A DNA stretch of 64,000 bases from Haloferax namakaokahaiae (GCF_042663225.1 NZ_JBHTAA010000001.1:62001-126000), one strand, 5' to 3'. Shown: positions 42,558 to 51,081, counted from the first letter of the stretch. A program made the numbers and translations. The notes: generated by a model from the letters alone, not told the origin.

Positions 42558-43139
42558 TCAGTCCACCGCGCGCCACAGATAGCGACTCGCATAGCTTCGA
42601 TACGGGTGCCACGGCTCGGCCCGCTCGCGCAACTCGCCGCGGGTCTGCGAATCGGCTTCGAGTCCGAACACCTTCTCCATGCCGCGGCGGATGCCGAGGT
42701 CTTCGACCGGGAAGACGTCCTCGCGCGCGAGCACGAAGATGAGGAACATCTTGGCCGTCCAGACGCCGACGCCGCGAATCTCGGTCAGCGACTCGATGAC
42801 CTCGTCGTCGGACATCGCGTGCAGGTCGTCCGCAGAGAGCCCGTCCTGGAACGCTTCGGCGACGTTGCGGACGTACTCGGTCTTCTGCTTGGAGAGACCA
42901 CAGTCGCGGAGCACCGCGATGTCTGCTGCGAGGATTCCCTCGGGTGTGACCGTCACCGCGTCGAACATGCGGTCACGAATCGTCGCGGCCGCCGACGTGG
43001 AGAGTTGCTGGTTGACGATGGAGACGACGAGTCGTTCGAACGGCTCCGACGAGGCTTCGAGTTCCATCGGGCCGTGCGATTCGACGACTGGTCCGAGGTG
43101 TGGGTCAGCTTTGAGTGCCTGATAGGCGTCCTCGCTCAT
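42558..43139 (-). CDS. AlkA-like DNA-3-methyladenine glycosylase (HhH-GPD)
   Basis: About 193 residues with the helix-hairpin-helix glycosylase fold: VVSIVNQQLSTSAAATIRDRM, the hairpin LTEIRGVGVWTAKMFLIFVLARED (about 112-135) and the catalytic aspartate in FPVEDLGIRRGME. The C-terminal PWHPYRSYASRYLW is typical of AlkA. It lacks the N-terminal domain of E. coli AlkA, as is common in archaea. It excises alkylated bases such as 3-methyladenine. I start at the ATG at 43139 (MSEDAYQALK). Confidence 0.9.
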   Translation of the reverse strand: MSEDAYQALKADPHLGPVVESHGPMELEASSEPFERLVVSIVNQQLSTSAAATIRDRMFDAVTVTPEGILAADIAVLRDCGLSKQKTEYVRNVAEAFQDGLSADDLHAMSDDEVIESLTEIRGVGVWTAKMFLIFVLAREDVFPVEDLGIRRGMEKVFGLEADSQTRGELRERAEPWHPYRSYASRYLWRAVD

Positions 43140-43220
43140 GGGCGACTCTACTCGTGGCCCCGAGAAAAACACCGGCGTCGAAGCCGGTCCAAAAAATACC
43201 GTGCCGACAGCGGACTCGCG

Positions 43221-44585
43221 TTATTCGAGCAGTTCTTCTTCTTCGTCGTCTTCGTCGCGGCGGGCGTCACCGTCCACACGGCGGCGAACGTCCACGCGGT
43301 AGTGCTGGAGGATGTCGCGGCCGAGGAGGAGCGGGTAGTCCATGTGCGAGCGGTCTTCGACGCTCGCGGTGACCGTGTGCTGGGTGCCGCCGATACCGAT
43401 GACGAGGTCCACGACGGGGCGGGCTTTGCCGCGCTTGAGGCTCCCGGACTTGACGCGCGTCATGCTCTTGATGGGACCCGCGCCGATTTCCGCGGCGAGG
43501 CTGGTGTCGATGCTCGTCCGGGTCGCACCCGTGTCTGACTTTGCGAGCGCCTGCTGGGAGCCGCTGGTCCCGTTGACGACGACTTCCTCGATGTAGCCGA
43601 TGAGCGGCGATTCGCCGTCGCGGATGGGCGACTCCGCCGGGAGACACGAGGGCGTCGAGTCGTCGAGCGTGGCCGCGAGTTCTTCGACGCGCTCGTCGTC
43701 AACCGCACCGCCGACGCTCTCGATAGCGAGTTTTGCGATGTACGGTGCCGGACTCTTGCCCGTCGCCTTGTAGAGACCTTTGAACCCGGCGGTCGGGTTG
43801 GCTTCGAGGACGAACCAACCGTCGTCGCCTTCGACGAGGTCCACGCCGACGTAGTCGAGACCCATCACGTCGGCCGTGTAGAGTGCGGTCTCTTTGGCCT
43901 CGTCGGGAAGTTCGTCGGTTGCGTTGAGCACGTCGCCGCCGAGTGCGACGTTCGTCCGCCAGTCGCCCTCGGGGGCGTAGCGGTACATCGCACCGATGAT
44001 TTCGCCGCCGACGATGTAGACGCGCAGGTCGCGGTGTTTCTCGTCGTCGCGGTCGATGAGTTTCTGCAAGAACGCCTGTCGTTTCCCGACTTTCGGGTTG
44101 ACGGGCTCGGTGAGGTCAACCTTCCACGTGCCACCGCCGTGCGTACCGATGGCCGACTTGTAGACGCCGACCTCGCCGAACTGCTCGCGGCCCTGGTTCA
44201 GTCGGTCGTTCGAGAGCGCGAGCAGTGCGTCCGGCGTCTTGATGTTCCAGTTGGCCAGCGTCGCGGCCGTGGCGAACTTGTGGACCGCCGTCAGGACGGC
44301 GTCCGGTTCGTTGAGCATCGGTCGGATGCGGTTGAACGTCGTCGCAAGACCGAGCAACTCCGCCGGCTCTTCGGTGTTCGAAAGTAAGAGTCGATTCGCA
44401 ATGATGTCCACCTCGGGTTCGACTGTCACCTCTCCGTCTCTGATATTCACCGCCGTGTTCTCCTGTCGGAGCCACACCGGTTCGTGGCCTAAATCCTCGA
44501 CAGCATTGAGAATAGCCTTCGTCTCCTTGCTGTTGTGCAGCGAAAGCACCCCGACGCGTACTGCGTCGCCGTTGTTGGTGGACAT
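43221..44585 (-). CDS. RimK-type ATP-grasp ligase fused to a RimB-like aspartic protease
   Basis: 454 residues. Residues 1-300 are a RimK-like glutamate ligase: N-terminal VGVLSLHNSKETKAIL, then the ATP-grasp with YKSAIGTHGGGTWKV, RVYIVGGEIIGAMYRYA and FVLEANPTAGFKGLYKATG. Residues 325-454 are the retropepsin-like domain found in bacterial "ATP-dependent zinc protease" (RimB/DUF785) proteins, with the KSDTGATRTSID active-site motif (D351). Bacteria encode these as two genes near a desuccinylase; here they are fused, and the desuccinylase-like gene is divergently adjacent. The C-terminal tail is very acidic. ATG at 44585. Confidence 0.9.
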   Translation of the reverse strand: MSTNNGDAVRVGVLSLHNSKETKAILNAVEDLGHEPVWLRQENTAVNIRDGEVTVEPEVDIIANRLLLSNTEEPAELLGLATTFNRIRPMLNEPDAVLTAVHKFATAATLANWNIKTPDALLALSNDRLNQGREQFGEVGVYKSAIGTHGGGTWKVDLTEPVNPKVGKRQAFLQKLIDRDDEKHRDLRVYIVGGEIIGAMYRYAPEGDWRTNVALGGDVLNATDELPDEAKETALYTADVMGLDYVGVDLVEGDDGWFVLEANPTAGFKGLYKATGKSPAPYIAKLAIESVGGAVDDERVEELAATLDDSTPSCLPAESPIRDGESPLIGYIEEVVVNGTSGSQQALAKSDTGATRTSIDTSLAAEIGAGPIKSMTRVKSGSLKRGKARPVVDLVIGIGGTQHTVTASVEDRSHMDYPLLLGRDILQHYRVDVRRRVDGDARRDEDDEEEELLE

Positions 44586-44703
44586 ACTATGTGATATCTG
44601 CCTGGTTTCAAAGGCGTGACGGTCACGCGCCGCCGTGTTTGGGGTTCTCGATGTCCCGCGATTTCCTGCCACAGTTTATAACACTCGACTCCTATCGTGT
44701 GGC

Positions 44704-45729
44704 ATGGCCGACAACGAGGCCTTCACCTTCAACGGGGGCAGGGTCGAGCCGGGCGAAACCCAAGATATCCGCTACGGTATCTCCGAGACCTATCTCGGCG
44801 ACCCGGTTCGTATCCCCGTGACGATCATCAACGGCGAACGAGGTGGGCCAACGGTATTTCTCTCTGCGGCGGCGCACGGTGACGAACTGAACGGCATCGA
44901 AGTCGTCCGCGAGGTCGCCTACGAGTGGGACCTCGCCGACCTCGCCGGCACGCTCGTCTGCATGCCGGTGTTGAACGTTCCCGCGTTTCTCGCCCAACAG
45001 CGATACCTCCCAATCTACGACCGCGACTTGAATCGCTCGTTCCCCGGGTCGGAAACTTCCACGGGCGCAAAGCGCATGGCACACCGTATCTACCAGAACT
45101 TCATCGCGCCGTGCGACCTCGGCATCGACTTCCACACGTCCACGCGCGGGCGAACCAACATGCTCCACGTCCGGGCGGATATGACCGACCCCGCGGTCGC
45201 GCGACTCGCCAACGCCTTCGGGTCGCACGTCATCATCGACAGTTCCGGCGCGGACGGGATGCTCCGAACCGAAACGTCGGCGCGGGGCACGCCGGCTATC
45301 ACCGTCGAGATGGGCGAGGCACACCGATTTCAGCGCGAACTCATCGACGAAGCGCTCGCGGGCGTCGAGAGCGTCTTCGCGGAGTACGGTCTCCGCGAGA
45401 CCTCGACGGTCAACTGGCCCGGTTGGCGGACGGTCATCTCGGACGAGAACGAGAAGACGTGGCTCCGAGCAGATGCGGGTGGTATCGTCGATATGCACCA
45501 CGACCGAGGCGCGCTCGTCCACGAGGGCGACCGAATCTGTACCATCACGAACCCGTTCAAAGACGACAACGTGAACGTCGAAGCACCGTTTACGGGTCTG
45601 CTCGTCGGGGTGCTCGAAAACCCGGTCGTCTACCCCGGAAACCCGCTGTGCCACCTCGTCGAACTGAAAGACAACGTGCGACGCGTCGTGGAACGAGAAC
45701 AGTCGCCGAGCAGCGAAACGCCCATTTAA
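44704..45729 (+). CDS. succinylglutamate desuccinylase/aspartoacylase-like protein
   Basis: 341 residues with the zinc site LSAAAHGDELNGIEVVRE (H58, E61), DRDLNRSFPGS and DFHTSTRGR (H144). The C-terminal domain (about 245-341) is a biotinyl-lipoyl-like barrel typical of this subgroup (MHHDRGALVHEGDRIC). In bacteria this subgroup is encoded beside RimK and its protease partner; here it is divergent from the RimK-protease fusion with about 118 bases between, so the three activities probably work together on glutamylated or acylated protein tails. ATG at 44704. Confidence 0.87.
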   Translation: MADNEAFTFNGGRVEPGETQDIRYGISETYLGDPVRIPVTIINGERGGPTVFLSAAAHGDELNGIEVVREVAYEWDLADLAGTLVCMPVLNVPAFLAQQRYLPIYDRDLNRSFPGSETSTGAKRMAHRIYQNFIAPCDLGIDFHTSTRGRTNMLHVRADMTDPAVARLANAFGSHVIIDSSGADGMLRTETSARGTPAITVEMGEAHRFQRELIDEALAGVESVFAEYGLRETSTVNWPGWRTVISDENEKTWLRADAGGIVDMHHDRGALVHEGDRICTITNPFKDDNVNVEAPFTGLLVGVLENPVVYPGNPLCHLVELKDNVRRVVEREQSPSSETPI

Positions 45730-45799
45730 AACAGACACTGCGGTCAAGAACACACCCTGTGCGGCGATTTTTGCTGACAGTGACGCTGGGACGTACACG

Positions 45800-45810
45800 T
45801 AAATACTATA
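45800..45810 (+). promoter_or_regulatory. probable TATA box of the sdhCDBA operon
   Basis: TAAATACTATA lies about 34 bases before the sdhC ATG (45839), the expected position for a short-leader haloarchaeal transcript. AGGAG sits only two bases before the ATG, too close to serve as a normal ribosome-binding site, which also fits a near-leaderless mRNA. Confidence 0.5.
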
Positions 45811-45838
45811 GCATCCCGGTCCTGACCTGCACAGGAGT

Positions 45839-46234
45839 ATGAGTCAGTCTTACAATCGGGGGCTCATCGAAGACTTCGGCCGATGGCGGGAGTTTTCGGC
45901 TGGCATGTGGGCCTGGATATTCCACAAGTTCACCGGCTGGGTGCTTGTGGGCTACCTTTTCACCCATATTGCCGTGTTATCGACGGCCCTCTCGGGCGCG
46001 GCGCCGTACACGACCACGATTCAGGCGCTGGAGAGCCTGCTTATCGTTCGAATTCTCGAAGTTGGACTGCTCGCAGTGGCGGTGTTCCACATCCTCAACG
46101 GACTGCGACTCCTGTTCGTTGACCTCGGCGTTGGCCTGGAAGCACAGGACAAGAGCTTCTACGCCTCGCTGATGCTCACGGGTGTCATCGTCATTGCGAG
46201 CGTTCCGACCTTCCTGTCGGGGGTGAGCATCTAA
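45839..46234 (+). CDS. sdhC: succinate dehydrogenase cytochrome b subunit
   Basis: 131 residues with three membrane helices. The segment HKFTGWVLVGYLFTHIAVLS (about residues 29-48) contains histidines that ligate haem b or quinone in SdhC, and HILNGLRLLFVD the second site. It anchors the dehydrogenase in the membrane and passes electrons to menaquinone or ubiquinone. First gene of sdhCDBA; its TAA overlaps the next ATG (TAATG). Confidence 0.93.
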   Translation: MSQSYNRGLIEDFGRWREFSAGMWAWIFHKFTGWVLVGYLFTHIAVLSTALSGAAPYTTTIQALESLLIVRILEVGLLAVAVFHILNGLRLLFVDLGVGLEAQDKSFYASLMLTGVIVIASVPTFLSGVSI

Positions 46235-46605
46235 TGGCAGAACGATACACGTCCTTCAAGCCAGGTGGACGCCGGTGGCTGTGGCAGCGCCTCACCGCCG
46301 CGTTCCTCGTCATCGTGTTGGCGTTCCACTTCTTCCTGCTCCACTTCGTCTACCACGCCGACGAAGTGACCTTCGCCCTCTCGCAGGCGCGAATGGAGCA
46401 GTTGACGTACTTCTCGCTGATGATTCTGTTCCTCGTCACCGCGACGTTCCACGGCGTCAACGGCGTCTACAACGCGCTCGTCAATCAGGGTCTCTCCGGG
46501 ACCCGCAAGCGCGCTGTGCAGGCCATCCTCGGCTTCGCCAGCATCGTCCTCATCGTGCAGGGCGTCCGGACGGCACTCGCGTGGGCTGGAGGTGTTCCGA
46601 TCTAA
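46234..46605 (+). CDS. sdhD: succinate dehydrogenase membrane subunit
   Basis: 123 residues, three membrane helices, with FHFFLLHFVYH (a histidine-rich end of helix 1) and TATFHGVNGVYNALV (His near the haem or quinone site). The N-terminus is basic and lies on the cytoplasmic side. Its stop codon shares a base with the sdhB start (TAATG at 46603-46607), so the operon is translationally coupled. Confidence 0.92.
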   Translation: MAERYTSFKPGGRRWLWQRLTAAFLVIVLAFHFFLLHFVYHADEVTFALSQARMEQLTYFSLMILFLVTATFHGVNGVYNALVNQGLSGTRKRAVQAILGFASIVLIVQGVRTALAWAGGVPI

Positions 46606-47489
46606 TGAGTACGCAAGTTCCGAAGCAAACAGAAGAGGAAGAATCGTCCGCCGAAGTCGTCCCCGCGGGACAACAAAAGCGCGAGGCGAAAAAGCGCGAA
46701 CGCGCCGCTCGCATCCAAGAAGAGCGCGAAGCGGAAGCCGAAGAGAAGGCACGCTCGAAGGACGACACGTACCACCTCAAGGTCTTCCGCTACGACCCCG
46801 AAGTCGAAGGGAAACAGGAACCCCGCTTCGACGAGTTCTACGTCCCCTACAAGCAGGGAATGACGGTGCTCGACGCCCTCATGTGGGCGCGTGACCACTA
46901 CGACTCGTCGCTGACGTTCCGCCACTCGTGCCGACAGGCGATCTGTGGCTCCGACGCACTGTTCGTCAACGGGTCGCAGCGACTCGGGTGTAAGACCCAG
47001 TTGTCGGACCTCTCCGAGCCAGTTCGTATCGAACCGCTCCCGCACGCCGAAGTCGTCAAAGACCTCGTCGTCGATATGGAGCACTTCTACGACCAGATGG
47101 AAGCCGTCGAGCCGTTCTTCCAGACGAACTCGCTCCCAGAGGGCGAACTCGACGAACAGCGACAGTCCCGCGAGAACCGCGAGAAGGTCAAGATGTCCAC
47201 GCGCTGCATCTGGTGTAGCGCGTGTATGTCCTCGTGTAACATCGCCGCTGGCGACAACGAGTACCTCGGTCCCGCCGCCATCAACAAGGCCTACCGCTTT
47301 GCGATGGACGAGCGCGAGGGCGAGGACATGAAACAGCGCCGCCTCGAAATCCTCGAACAGGAACACGGCGTCTGGCGCTGTCAGACCCAGTTCTCCTGTA
47401 CCGAGGTCTGTCCGAAGGACATCCCGCTCACCGAGCACATTCAGGAGATCAAGCGCGAAGCGATCAAGAACAACCTGAAGTTCTGGTAA
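46605..47489 (+). CDS. sdhB: succinate dehydrogenase iron-sulfur subunit
   Basis: 294 residues. A charged, helical N-terminal extension of about 45 residues (KKRERAARIQEEREAEAEEK) precedes the conserved part. The [2Fe-2S] cluster uses SCRQAICGSDALF and RLGC, with an Asp in place of the third Cys, as in E. coli SdhB. The [4Fe-4S] and [3Fe-4S] ligands are in CIWCSACMSSCN and CQTQFSCTEVCPKDIP. It carries electrons from SdhA to the membrane subunits. The extension is longer than in bacteria and is probably a haloarchaeal feature. Confidence 0.95.
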   Translation: MSTQVPKQTEEEESSAEVVPAGQQKREAKKRERAARIQEEREAEAEEKARSKDDTYHLKVFRYDPEVEGKQEPRFDEFYVPYKQGMTVLDALMWARDHYDSSLTFRHSCRQAICGSDALFVNGSQRLGCKTQLSDLSEPVRIEPLPHAEVVKDLVVDMEHFYDQMEAVEPFFQTNSLPEGELDEQRQSRENREKVKMSTRCIWCSACMSSCNIAAGDNEYLGPAAINKAYRFAMDEREGEDMKQRRLEILEQEHGVWRCQTQFSCTEVCPKDIPLTEHIQEIKREAIKNNLKFW

Positions 47490-47514
47490 GCGACCACACA
47501 ATCACAATTCAATC

Positions 47515-49362
47515 ATGTACACACACGATGTAATCGTCGTCGGCGCGGGTGGCGCGGGCCTCCGCGCGGCGATTGCGGCACACGAGGAGGGAGCCGACGT
47601 GGCTATCGTGTCCAAACTGCACCCGGTTCGCAGTCACACCGGTGCGGCCGAGGGCGGCATCAACGCCGCACTCCGCGAGGCCGACTCGTGGGAGGACCAC
47701 GCATACGACACGATGAAGGGGTCCGACTACCTCGGCGACGCCCCGGCAGTCGAAACCCTCTGTAAGGACAGTCCGAAAGAGACCATTCAGCTCGAACACT
47801 GGGGCATGGCGTTCTCGCGCGAAGAGGACGGCCGTGTCAGCCAGCGCCCGTTCGGTGGCCTCTCGTTCCCGCGTACGACCTACGCGGGCGCGGAGACCGG
47901 CCACCAGTTGCTCCACACGATGTACGAGCAACTCGTCAAGCGCGGCATCAAAGTCTACGACGAGTGGCACGTGACCAACCTCGTCGTCTCCGACGAAGAA
48001 CGCCCAGAGGACCGCTCGTGCCACGGCATCGTCGCCTACGACGTGCAGTCCGGCACGGTCGAGGGCTTCCAAGCCCGCAACGGCGTCATCCTCGCTACGG
48101 GTGGTCTCGGACAGGTCTACGACCACACCACGAACGCGGTCGCCAACACAGGCGACGGCGTGGCGATGGCCTACCGCGCCGGCGCGCCCATCGAGGACAT
48201 GGAGTTCATCCAGTTCCACCCAACCACGCTCCCTTCGACGGGTGTTCTCATCTCCGAGGGTGTCCGCGGAGAAGGTGGCATCCTCTACAACAAGGAGGGT
48301 GAACGCTTCATGTTCGAGTACGGCTACGCGAACAACGCCGGGGAACTCGCCTCGCGCGACGTCGTCTCTCGTGCCGAACAGACCGAAGTTGACGACGGCC
48401 GCGGTATCGAGGACGAGTACGTCCACCTCGACATGCGTCACCTCGGCGAAGAGCGCATTCTGGACCGCCTCGAAAACATCATCCACCTCTCGGAAGACTT
48501 CGAGGGCGTCAACCCGCTCGAAGCACCGATGCCGGTCAAGCCCGGCCAGCACTACGCGATGGGTGGCGTCGAGACGGACGAACACGGCGAGACGTGTATC
48601 TCCGACCTCTACGCCGTCGGTGAGTGTGCCTGTGCCTCCGTCCACGGTGGCAACCGCCTCGGCGGTAACGCGCTCCCCGAACTCATCGTCTTCGGCCGTC
48701 GCGCCGGCGAACACGCCGCGGGCAAAGACCTCGGCGAGCCGAAAATCACGACCGGGAAGGTCGGCGACTTCGAACTCGCAGAGGTCGAGACGCCGGTCGA
48801 ACTCGGCGAAGCGGGCATCGGCGAAGACGTCGTCGCGGATGGAGGTGCTGCTGCCGACTCCGGTACTGCCGCAGCGAGCGACGAAGCGATGCAACGCGCC
48901 GTCGAATCGGAGCGCGAGATGATAGACTCGCTCCTCGAAAAGAACGAGGGCGTCCAACACGCCGAAGTCCGCGAACGCGTCCAGAAGTCGATGACGCGCA
49001 ACGTGAACGTGTTCCGCGAGGAGAGTCGCCTCAAGCAGGCACTCAAGGATATCCGTGAGGCTCGCGTCCTCTACCAGGACGTCTACGTGGGCGACAAGTC
49101 CCGGACGTTCAACACGGACTTGCTCCAGACGCTGGAGACGCGCAACATCCTCGACCTCGCCGAAGCCATCACCGTCGGCGCACTCGCCCGCGAGGAGTTC
49201 CGCGGCGCTCACTGGCGCAAGAACTACCAAGAGCGACGCGACGAAGAGTGGCTCAAGCACACGATGCTCTCGTGGAACGACGGCAAGCCGGAACTCTGGT
49301 ACAAGCCCGTCATCCTCGAAGGCGAGAACAAGACGTACGAGCCGAAGATTCGGAGCTACTAA
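47515..49362 (+). CDS. sdhA: succinate dehydrogenase flavoprotein subunit
   Basis: 615 residues. The N-terminal FAD motif is VIVVGAGGAGLRAAIAA; RSHTGAAEGGINAAL holds the histidine (H41) that links covalently to FAD. EFIQFHPTTLPSTG, RDVVSRAE and CACASVHGGNRLGGNALPE are catalytic and FAD-binding regions. A low-complexity acidic insert (about residues 443-460) separates the capping and C-terminal domains. It oxidises succinate to fumarate in the TCA cycle. The 25-base spacing after sdhB and shared direction make it the last gene of sdhCDBA. Confidence 0.96.
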   Translation: MYTHDVIVVGAGGAGLRAAIAAHEEGADVAIVSKLHPVRSHTGAAEGGINAALREADSWEDHAYDTMKGSDYLGDAPAVETLCKDSPKETIQLEHWGMAFSREEDGRVSQRPFGGLSFPRTTYAGAETGHQLLHTMYEQLVKRGIKVYDEWHVTNLVVSDEERPEDRSCHGIVAYDVQSGTVEGFQARNGVILATGGLGQVYDHTTNAVANTGDGVAMAYRAGAPIEDMEFIQFHPTTLPSTGVLISEGVRGEGGILYNKEGERFMFEYGYANNAGELASRDVVSRAEQTEVDDGRGIEDEYVHLDMRHLGEERILDRLENIIHLSEDFEGVNPLEAPMPVKPGQHYAMGGVETDEHGETCISDLYAVGECACASVHGGNRLGGNALPELIVFGRRAGEHAAGKDLGEPKITTGKVGDFELAEVETPVELGEAGIGEDVVADGGAAADSGTAAASDEAMQRAVESEREMIDSLLEKNEGVQHAEVRERVQKSMTRNVNVFREESRLKQALKDIREARVLYQDVYVGDKSRTFNTDLLQTLETRNILDLAEAITVGALAREEFRGAHWRKNYQERRDEEWLKHTMLSWNDGKPELWYKPVILEGENKTYEPKIRSY

Positions 49363-49526
49363 GCTCGACATCTCTTTTCTTCGACGCTGGGCCGCGAAGT
49401 CGAGCGACAGCACTGTGTCGAACGGCCCACCCGTGGCCCAACCGAGTGCCGGTCATCGGTGAGAGTCACCGACCGCGAACCGGACTGACCAACGGCTATT
49501 TCATGAATCACGCCCTAGCAATGGCT

Positions 49527-49625
49527 GGAAGGGTGGCTCAGTGGTAGAGCACACCGGCAGTGGCCTTTCGAGGCCGATCCGGTGGTTTTCAATGGCTTCG
49601 CGTGGTTCGACTCCCGCCCCTTCCA
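49527..49625 (+). tRNA. tRNA-shaped sequence without a readable anticodon (tRNA-like or pseudo-tRNA)
   Basis: 99 bases. The acceptor stem GGAAGGG/CCCTTCC plus A73-like base is perfect, the D-stem GCTC/GAGC is perfect and the T-loop reads TTCGACT. The T-stem matches only if one T is bulged (GCGtGG against CCCGC). In the anticodon position is a long rod: CACCGG pairs with CCGGTG and GGCC with GGCC around TTTCGA, with no 7-base loop or U33. A 15-base segment (GTTTTCAATGGCTTC) then precedes the T-arm. No intron placement that I tried restores an anticodon. It may be a tRNA relic or a tRNA-like RNA. Confidence 0.5.
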
Positions 49626-49834
49626 TCCCGCGTTCGTCCCCGTTCTGTCCCGCTTCGTCTTTCGTCGAAAGTCGCTCCCGATACACCCGTGTTTTTCTCG
49701 CATGTACGTTCGTGACGAACAGAACGATTTGCTCGAATTCGAGTAGTTCAGGTTCCCTCTATGGATTATACACTATTCGACAATCGTTGAAAGAGGGTTT
49801 TATTATCGTCGAAGTCAAGAAGTCGATAACAACT

Positions 49835-50053
49835 ATGCAGCAGACGATTCAACATACGACGGTTCCCTCGGAGCTGAATTCGCCGACAGCCAAACTCGTC
49901 TACCTCTATCTCACGACGCACGACGGCGCGTCTATCACCGAACTGGAATCGGGTCTCTCGATGAAGAAAATCTCTCTCTACAGCATCCTCAAGACGCTCT
50001 CGAAGCGTGGCTTAGTCCAGCAGCACGCAGAACAGTACCACGTCGCGCAGTAG
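49835..50053 (+). CDS. small winged-helix protein
   Basis: 72 residues from the ATG at 49835. The sequence SPTAKLVYLYLTTHDGASITELESGLSMKKISLYSILKTLSKRGLVQQ is a compact helix-turn-helix with a short wing (AEQYHVAQ). It looks like a stand-alone MarR/TrmB-type DNA-binding domain. The upstream open frame is not family-like. A TATTATC stretch about 35 bases ahead may be its promoter. The target is unknown; it neighbours the tRNA-like locus. Confidence 0.72.
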   Translation: MQQTIQHTTVPSELNSPTAKLVYLYLTTHDGASITELESGLSMKKISLYSILKTLSKRGLVQQHAEQYHVAQ

Positions 50054-50078
50054 TCACTCAAGCGCGCAGGAGGCCCCG

Positions 50079-50165
50079 TCACACGAACGCCAGCAACAGG
50101 CCGAGGACGATGGCTGCGAAGATGAGCAACGATGCAGCGAGCATGAACTGGTCGGATTTACTCAT
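50079..50165 (-). CDS. 28-residue single-helix membrane peptide
   Basis: A short frame, ATG at 50165 to TGA at 50079, encodes MSKSDQFMLAASLLIF... ending LAFV. It has a short polar N-terminus and one membrane helix. The clean N-terminal polar/hydrophobic split and G+C-rich third codon positions suggest translation, but the length makes this uncertain. No family recognised. Confidence 0.45.
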   Translation of the reverse strand: MSKSDQFMLAASLLIFAAIVLGLLLAFV

Positions 50166-50337
50166 ACCCTCTCGTCGCAGCGAGTGGAAATAAGTCTCCG
50201 TCTCGTCGAGGTGGGCCAGTATCGCGCCCGAGAACTGGTACGAAAGCCGGTTCGCCCCACATTCTCCGTTCTAGTCGGATTTTCGTCTAATTTTCTTCTT
50301 CGATAACAGCAGGGGTAATACTAAATTCAAGAACCTC

Positions 50338-50778
50338 GTGGAGTCAGTAGCGAAGTTAATGGAGTACGTGTACGCGGTCACGGTGCTGATTGCGGGGCTT
50401 CTCCTCGGAGCCGTCGCAGTCGTGACTGCGCTGACGTACACGCCGTACGGTGCTTCGACGTTCGACACCGCCATTACCGCGTTGACGGGGATTACACTCC
50501 AACTCGGTAACCTGCTTTCTATCTCGGCGCTCTGTGCGTTCTTGTTCGAAGGGCTCACGATGGCTGGTATCCACTACCCGATTATCGTCCCGGCGACGTT
50601 CGCGTACGTCGTCACCCACATCACCGTCTACTACTCGTGTCTCCGAATCACCGACCTCCAGGCAGAGCCGCTGGACCCGGATATCGTCATCAAGCACAAC
50701 CCGTTTCGTGCGCTCGTCCTCGGTGTTCCGGGGTCGCTTCTCTTGATTCGGGTTCGACCACCGAGTGGACGGCGATAG
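50338..50778 (+). CDS. four-helix membrane protein of unknown function
   Basis: About 146 residues from a GTG at 50338, or 139 from the ATG at 50359 (MEYVYAVTVLIAG). It contains four hydrophobic segments and ends in a short basic tail (RVRPPSGRR). A conserved-looking loop (YSCLRITDLQAEPLDPDIVIKHNP) lies between helices 3 and 4. I do not recognise it. The 3' end runs to within about 25 bases of the tRNA-Thr repeat modules. Confidence 0.6.
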   Translation: MESVAKLMEYVYAVTVLIAGLLLGAVAVVTALTYTPYGASTFDTAITALTGITLQLGNLLSISALCAFLFEGLTMAGIHYPIIVPATFAYVVTHITVYYSCLRITDLQAEPLDPDIVIKHNPFRALVLGVPGSLLLIRVRPPSGRR

Positions 50779-50802
50779 GGGGTTCTGTTTGGGAAGACAG
50801 GG

Positions 50803-50969
50803 CGGAGTGCGATTTGAACGCCGTGAGACGACTGTCTCACGTGCGTAGGCGAACAGAAATTAGTCTGAACCGCGGTCGCAACGCTTCGAATGGTTACTAG
50901 CTGAACGTCCGGAGTGCGATTTGAACCACGGTCGCAACTCTCCGAGTTGCTCCCTGATTCAAATCCCAC
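50803..50969 (-). repeat. two modules repeating the 3' end of tRNA-Thr
   Basis: Two units lie 3' of tRNA-Thr. Each begins with CGGAGTGCGATTTGAAC, a variant of the tRNA end AGGAGTGGGATTTGAAC. The outer unit (from 50803) then has three bases and the palindrome GTGAGACGACTGTCTCAC (50823-50840, one mismatch) and a CCGCGGTCGCAACG segment. The inner (from about 50910) has CACGGTCGCAACTCTCCGAG followed by TTGCTCCCTGATTCAAATCC, the inverted T-arm copy. The 40 bases up to the tRNA carry TCTTTCTTCGTCGCG ... CAGAAAAGA, resembling the same position at the tRNA-Glu locus. Confidence 0.83.
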
Positions 50970-51008
50970 TGTTCGCTCTTTCTTCGTCGCGTTGCTCCTC
51001 AGAAAAGA

Positions 51009-51081
51009 GCTAGGAGTGGGATTTGAACCCACGAAGTCTCGATTACAAGTCGAGTGCATGAACCGCCCATGCTCCCCTAGC
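51009..51081 (-). tRNA. tRNA-Thr (UGU)
   Basis: 73 bases on the minus strand. Acceptor stem GCTAGGG/TCCTAGC (one G-T pair), anticodon arm CTCGA CTTGTAA TCGAG giving anticodon TGT (complement at 51045-51047), T-arm GTGGGTTCAAATCCCAC. CCA is not encoded. Its 3' side carries the repeat modules. Confidence 0.95.

Noticed and set aside
47509..49413. A 634-codon open frame on the minus strand opposite sdhA
   Set aside because: It is the mirror of a well-supported sdhA; open antisense frames are routine in high-G+C genomes and this one has no family features.
49527..49625. An intron-containing tRNA such as tRNA-Trp, tRNA-Met or tRNA-Gln
   Set aside because: No placement that I tried of a bulge-helix-bulge intron gives a 7-base anticodon loop with U33, and the acceptor stem does not match the known intron-bearing haloarchaeal tRNAs as I remember them.
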